Origin: Candidatus Aminicenantota bacterium
Lineage (GTDB): Bacteria; Acidobacteriota; Aminicenantia; UBA2199
Assembly: GCA_026393775.1 (NCBI GenBank)
Contig: JAPKZM010000271.1
Coordinates: 1-8,875 of the forward strand
Reading direction: 5' to 3'
Length of the DNA stretch: 8,875 nt
Position 1 is the stretch's first letter; every line of letters begins with the position of its first letter. Of this stretch, positions 5,584 to 8,875 are shown piece by piece. The notes under the pieces were generated by a model. That model was given only the letters and a program-made list of their open reading frames with translations. It made no database searches and was not told where the DNA came from. The translations under genes and the position numbers were made by a program.

Positions 5584-6342
5584 TTAAAGCGGCGGCTCGA
5601 TCGCGCAGGTTCTTTCCGCCATCGCCTTGGCCGATTCGGTCTTGCCGATCTTGGCCACGTCCAGGAACTTGCAAATCCGGCCGTCGACCAGCTCGTAGAT
5701 GTAGTCGGCGCGCAGGGCCACCTCCCGGTCATGGGTCACCATGACCAGGCTGATATTGCTCTCGTGGTTGATTTCGGCCATGAGATCGAGGACGGCATGG
5801 CCGCTCTCGCGGTCCAGGTTGCCGGTCGGCTCGTCGGCGAAAATGAGCTTCGGCTTGTTGATCAGCGCCCGGGCGATGGAGACGCGCTGCTGCTGCCCCC
5901 CCGACAATTCAGAAATATACTTGTTTTTCAAGTTCTCAATGCCGATCCTCTCCATGATGCGCAAGGCTTCTTTTTCCGTTTCCGGCGAAGGCTTCCCCCC
6001 CCGTATCCAGCATGGCAGCAGGATATTCTCGTGGGCGGTGTATTCCGGCAGCAGGTAATGAAACTGGAAGATGAAGCCGATATTGGCGTTGCGGAAATCG
6101 GCCAGGGCGTTGACGTTCTGGGATGTGATCATCGTGCCGTCAAAATCGATCTCGCCCGAGGTTTGTGGGTCGAGCAGCCCCAGGCAGTGGAGAAGCGTGC
6201 TTTTCCCGGAACCGGAGGGCCCGATCAGGGCGGTAAAACTCCCCCTGACGATCTGGAGGTCGATATCGAAAAGAACCGGCGTGTCGACCTTGCCGAAATA
6301 GGTTTTATTCAGACGGCGGATCTTGAGAATATTGTCAGCCAT
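5584..6342 (-). CDS. ABC transporter ATP-binding protein, LolD/MacB type, 252 aa
   Basis: The nucleotide-binding subunit that powers the neighbouring permease at the cytoplasmic face of the inner membrane. All ABC motifs are intact: Walker A G-P-S-G-S-G-K-S-T (41-49), Q-loop glutamine in F-I-F-Q-F-H-Y-L-L-P-E (Q93), signature L-S-G-G-Q-Q-Q-R (146-153), Walker B L-I-F-A-D-E-P (166-172, catalytic E171), D-loop G-N-L-D and switch histidine in V-T-H-D (H204). The F-Q-x-x-x-L-L-P-E region and the D-E-P-T-G-N-L-D motif are typical of the LolD/MacB/FtsE group. The last 25 residues extend beyond the usual end and are unremarkable. The start ATG overlaps the permease stop by 8 bp (ATGGCTGA), which suggests translational coupling. 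Two coding-strand G tracts (G8 at 5995-6002 and G7 at 5896-5902, the latter inside the signature motif) are noted under findings. Substrate not readable. Confidence 0.95.
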   Translation of the reverse strand: MADNILKIRRLNKTYFGKVDTPVLFDIDLQIVRGSFTALIGPSGSGKSTLLHCLGLLDPQTSGEIDFDGTMITSQNVNALADFRNANIGFIFQFHYLLPEYTAHENILLPCWIRGGKPSPETEKEALRIMERIGIENLKNKYISELSGGQQQRVSIARALINKPKLIFADEPTGNLDRESGHAVLDLMAEINHESNISLVMVTHDREVALRADYIYELVDGRICKFLDVAKIGKTESAKAMAERTCAIEPPL

Positions 6343-7543
6343 TGCGGATCACTTCGATGGGGGAGAGCTTCGCCGCCCTCCGGGCCGGGATGGTGGAGGC
6401 GATGACGGAAGCCAGCAGGGCCAGTAAAATCGGGGTTAACAGCGTCCGGGCGTTCACCTCAAGGCCAAAAGTAGATTTCGTCCCGGCGATGAAGCCGTAG
6501 GCCAAGAACAAGCCAAGGGCCACGCCGAGAAGCGACCCCACGCTGCCCAGCAAAAAACCCTGGATAACGAATATTTTGGAGGCGCTGCGGTTGGTCGTGC
6601 CCATGGCCTTGAGTATGCCCAGCTGCCTTTGTTTTTGCACCGCAGCGATGGCCAGGACGCTGGCGATGCCCAGCGAGATGCTGACGATGACGAAGAACTG
6701 GATGGTGTCGGAAGAGATGCTTTGCGAGCTAAGGGCGGTCAGCAGCTGGCGGTTTTTTTCCTGCCACGATTCCAGCTTCACCCGTTCGTACTGCCGGCCG
6801 TACCGTCTGGCGATCTTTTCGGCGGCGAACACGTCCTTTACCTGGACCTCGATGGTCGATACCCCCTCGATGGCGAAAAAGCTGCGCACCATGTCGATCG
6901 AGATCACCACCAGCTCGTTCCCGGCCGCTGCCCCGAGATCGAATATGCCGCCGACCCGCAAAAACATCTGTTCCCCTTTGTTGTTTCTCAAGTAGAATTT
7001 ATCTCCGATCGCCAGGGTAAGCCTGTCGGCGATCTGCCTGCCCAGCAGTGCGGAATCGGAGGCGAGCTCGGGAATTCCCGAGACGATCTTTTTATTTATT
7101 TTATAAATATCGAGCCCGTCGGCGGCAGTCAGGCCTTTTACGAGCACCGGGACTACCGATGTGCCCCTCTCGATGAAGCCCGAACCGTTTGCCGCCGGCG
7201 CCGCATAGAGGATGCGCGGATCCTTTTTCAGGTCATTGACGTACTGCTGCCAGGAGTAAATCTCCGTCCGCTCCTCGTAGAGTGCTTTGCGATTGTCGCT
7301 TTTCACCCCGGGGCTGTTCAGCGGTTTTGCCAGGCGGTCGGCGGGCAGGATGATGATGTGCGGCGCCGAGCCGACCGTGTTCTCGATCAGGCTTATTTGC
7401 AGGCCGCCGATCAGGGCGGCCAGGAAGAACTGGACCGCCACTCCCGCGGCAATGCCCAGAACGATGAGCAGGGTCTGCCCTTTCCCCTTGATCAGGAAGC
7501 GCAGGGCGATCATCCATTCATAGCGGTTTTTCTTGCCTTTCAT
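6335..7543 (-). CDS. ABC transporter permease, FtsX/MacB/LolC-type, 402 aa
   Basis: The membrane subunit of the transporter. Topology fits the type VII ABC (MacB/Lol) fold: TM1 about 24-46, a large periplasmic domain about 47-280, then TM2 281-303, TM3 325-350 and TM4 370-386. The cytoplasmic coupling loop after TM2 reads Q-K-Q-R-Q-L-G-I-L-K-A-M-G, and the protein ends in P-A-R-R-A-A-K-L-S-P-I-E-V-I-R-N-G, both hallmarks of this permease family. The frame is open for 17 more codons upstream, but the ATG at 7543 is chosen: it makes a 4-bp ATGA overlap with the adaptor gene stop, and a start at 7594 would overlap that gene by 55 bp and add a charged R/D/K leader with no family counterpart. There is one permease gene only, so it should act as a homodimer with two ATPase copies. 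The family exports antibiotics, peptides or lipids, or extracts lipoproteins. Confidence 0.93.
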   Translation of the reverse strand: MKGKKNRYEWMIALRFLIKGKGQTLLIVLGIAAGVAVQFFLAALIGGLQISLIENTVGSAPHIIILPADRLAKPLNSPGVKSDNRKALYEERTEIYSWQQYVNDLKKDPRILYAAPAANGSGFIERGTSVVPVLVKGLTAADGLDIYKINKKIVSGIPELASDSALLGRQIADRLTLAIGDKFYLRNNKGEQMFLRVGGIFDLGAAAGNELVVISIDMVRSFFAIEGVSTIEVQVKDVFAAEKIARRYGRQYERVKLESWQEKNRQLLTALSSQSISSDTIQFFVIVSISLGIASVLAIAAVQKQRQLGILKAMGTTNRSASKIFVIQGFLLGSVGSLLGVALGLFLAYGFIAGTKSTFGLEVNARTLLTPILLALLASVIASTIPARRAAKLSPIEVIRNG

Positions 7544-8691
7544 CTGGGCAGCATGATCCTTGTCCCTTCGGGGAGGTTCCTGACGCTCAGCCATTTTTCG
7601 CCGATGGGGGAGGTTTCTACCCTTGTTTTTTCGATGCCTTTTCCGGTCTGCACCAGGACAAAATCACCTTCCTTCTCGCGCAGCACGTAATTCGCCGGGA
7701 GGGCGAGAACGTTCCTGTTGACGTTGCTGACATTCCGGCCGGAGATTTCCACGCTGCCGGTCATGCCGTGCTTGATGAAGGCCTTATTTTCCTCTATCTG
7801 CAATTTCAGGTTGCAGGTGCCCTTGGCAAAGTCGATGGTCGCGCAGACCAGGCTGATATGGGCTTTTACCCTTTCGGCCGGGAAGGCGTCGAATACGACG
7901 AAACAGGGCAGGCCCGTTTCCAGGAAGCTCAGCTCTTTCTGATCGACGTTGGTTTCAAGGACCCAGGGCTTTGTTTCCAAAATGGTCAAGGCCTTTTTGC
8001 CGGCCGTGACCGTTTCGCCTTCCTTGACATCGATTTTTACGATGGTGCAGTCATAGGGCGCGACGAATTGTTTTTCGTTGACCGCGCGCTTGGCTAGCTC
8101 CACCTGCGCGTTGAGAATGTTCAGCTGGTTGATCAGTTCCGCGGCGGCGCCACTCTTGGCAAAGGAATCCAGTTGGAGCTTCGCCTGGTTGAATTTTGAT
8201 TGGGCGGCATCCAATTTCGTCATCGCGTTTTCCATCTCGACCTTGGAAACGGCTCCGGCAGCGGATAATACCTTGATCCGCTCCGCGTGATTTTGAGCAT
8301 CGGCCAAAACTGCGCCGGCATCGTTCAACTGCTCCTTGAGGCGCGGATAAGTCTCTTCTCTGGAATTGATCAATTTCAGCTTGGTGTTTTCGTAATTGTT
8401 CATGGCGATGGTCAGGTTCTGCCTTTCCTTGAAATCGTCGACCTGGAGGAGCAATGCCCCTTTCTTCACCTTCTGACCTTCGGCGACTTCGATGCGTTTG
8501 ACATCGCCTTCGGTCTTGGCCGCCATCGCGTAGGGTTCGGGGAAACTCACCGTGCAGCTGGCCAGTATCTTGTAGTCGACATCGGTCCTTTTCAAAACGT
8601 AATATTCCGCGGCCGGTTTTTTGAGCAGGAAAACGCCCAGCAGAACGACGATGACAACCGCGGCAAACAAGATGACCGTTCTCTTTTTCAT
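7540..8691 (-). CDS. HlyD/MacA-type periplasmic adaptor (membrane fusion protein), 383 aa
   Basis: Bridges an inner-membrane ABC transporter to an outer-membrane channel or acceptor. Residues 6-23 are a single N-terminal membrane anchor after M-K-K-R, with no lipobox cysteine. The barrel-sandwich (lipoyl-like) halves are at about 57-86 (E-G-D-V-K-R-I-E-V-A-E-G-Q-K-V-K-K-G) and 207-238 (A-P-Y-D-C-T-I-V-K-I-D-V-K-E-G-E-T-V). Between them lies a long alpha-hairpin/coiled coil (about 88-206) rich in A, K, N and Q. A beta-barrel domain follows (about 245-318) and a membrane-proximal domain ends the protein (A-L-P-A-N-Y-V-L to the end). The start is supported by AAGGAG 9 nt upstream (8701-8706). 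First gene of the four-gene operon; it overlaps the permease by 4 bp. No outer-membrane TolC-like partner is encoded in the window, so that partner must be elsewhere if it is needed. Confidence 0.93.
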   Translation of the reverse strand: MKKRTVILFAAVVIVVLLGVFLLKKPAAEYYVLKRTDVDYKILASCTVSFPEPYAMAAKTEGDVKRIEVAEGQKVKKGALLLQVDDFKERQNLTIAMNNYENTKLKLINSREETYPRLKEQLNDAGAVLADAQNHAERIKVLSAAGAVSKVEMENAMTKLDAAQSKFNQAKLQLDSFAKSGAAAELINQLNILNAQVELAKRAVNEKQFVAPYDCTIVKIDVKEGETVTAGKKALTILETKPWVLETNVDQKELSFLETGLPCFVVFDAFPAERVKAHISLVCATIDFAKGTCNLKLQIEENKAFIKHGMTGSVEISGRNVSNVNRNVLALPANYVLREKEGDFVLVQTGKGIEKTRVETSPIGEKWLSVRNLPEGTRIMLPR

Positions 8692-8722
8692 ACGCTTGGG
8701 CTCCTTATATGGATGAATGGAT

Positions 8723-8751
8723 ATTATACTTGTTTATTGGACAATTTTCTA
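8723..8751 (-). promoter_or_regulatory. promoter of the adaptor-permease-ATPase-ferredoxin operon
   Basis: On the minus strand, TAGAAA (8751-8746, 4 of 6 consensus), a 17-nt spacer and a perfect TATAAT (8728-8723). The predicted start near 8716 leaves a short leader containing AAGGAG (8706-8701). The spacer is AT-rich; no clear operator palindrome is visible. Confidence 0.6.
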
Positions 8752-8826
8752 CCGGGAGAAAAGCCAATTTTCATCTGCTCCAGCCGATTTTATCCGGCGC
8801 TGTCTTAAAAAATTTATTGTCTGCTA

Positions 8827-8855
8827 TTGACATTGACCCTACGAATTTATATCCT
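8827..8855 (+). promoter_or_regulatory. divergent promoter firing out of the right edge
   Basis: A perfect TTGACA (8827-8832), a 17-nt spacer and TATCCT (8850-8855, 4 of 6) on the plus strand. The start would fall near 8861 and the target gene would lie beyond the window. Between it and the operon promoter I see only a weak GC inverted repeat (GCCG/CGGC near 8782-8798) and no coding potential. Confidence 0.45.
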
Positions 8856-8875
8856 GTTTAACATTGGAAAGGTCC

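Noticed and set aside
5583..5732. Longer start for the Fe-S protein, adding 50 residues
   Set aside because: The extension lies wholly inside the ATPase gene in another frame and has a W/R/S/P composition unlike the rest of the protein; the ATG at 5582 directly follows the ATPase stop.
5581..6405. Plus-strand 274-codon open frame opposite the ABC ATPase
   Set aside because: The minus strand carries every ABC motif in order; this frame has none and no ribosome binding site.
7544..7594. Longer start for the permease, adding 17 residues
   Set aside because: It would overlap the adaptor gene by 55 bp; the ATG in the ATGA overlap at 7543 begins just before the expected TM1 region and is the usual coupled arrangement.
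6629..7690. Plus-strand 353-codon open frame opposite the permease
   Set aside because: Rich in D, G, R and Q with no membrane segments or family motif, and antisense to a complete FtsX-type permease.

Overview
The window looks like chromosomal DNA from a Gram-negative (diderm) bacterium. It carries the tail of what looks like a TonB-type protein, a lipoprotein FKBP prolyl isomerase with an export signal, and a MacB/Lol-type ABC transporter with an HlyD-like periplasmic adaptor. Most of it is GC-rich; the large membrane-TPR gene is clearly less so. The promoters I can read fit the sigma-70 pattern with 17-nt spacers. The gene mix would suit an anaerobe of a deep-branching phylum (Acidobacteriota/Aminicenantota-like or Desulfobacterota-like), but that assignment is a guess. 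I see no rRNA, tRNA, CRISPR array, insertion sequence or phage gene.

Left part (1-1184). The last codons of a plus-strand gene, probably TonB-like, run into a convergent minus-strand class I SAM-dependent methyltransferase (56-799). That methyltransferase has a near-consensus promoter so close to its ATG that the mRNA is probably leaderless. The 385-nt gap to the next large gene holds a plus-strand extended -10 promoter, a good Shine-Dalgarno and a small 50-codon reading frame whose start is either TTG or disrupted by a one-base shift.

Middle (1185-4205). Two minus-strand genes lie here: a 711-aa TMTC-like multi-pass membrane protein with eight back-to-back 34-residue TPRs, and upstream of it a lipoprotein FKBP-type peptidyl-prolyl isomerase with its own promoter.

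Right part (4299-8751). A tightly packed four-gene minus-strand operon is driven by a promoter at about 8723-8751. Its order is HlyD-type adaptor, MacB/LolC-type permease, LolD/MacB-type ATPase, then a 427-aa iron-sulfur protein with a probable winged-helix N-terminus, a very cysteine-rich centre and two [4Fe-4S] ferredoxin motifs. The junctions are a 4-bp overlap, an 8-bp overlap and a 1-nt gap, so the genes look translationally coupled. The first three should form an inner-membrane export or lipid/lipoprotein-extraction machine. Why a redox protein is made with it is the main open question. A plus-strand promoter close to the right edge points to a divergent gene outside the window.
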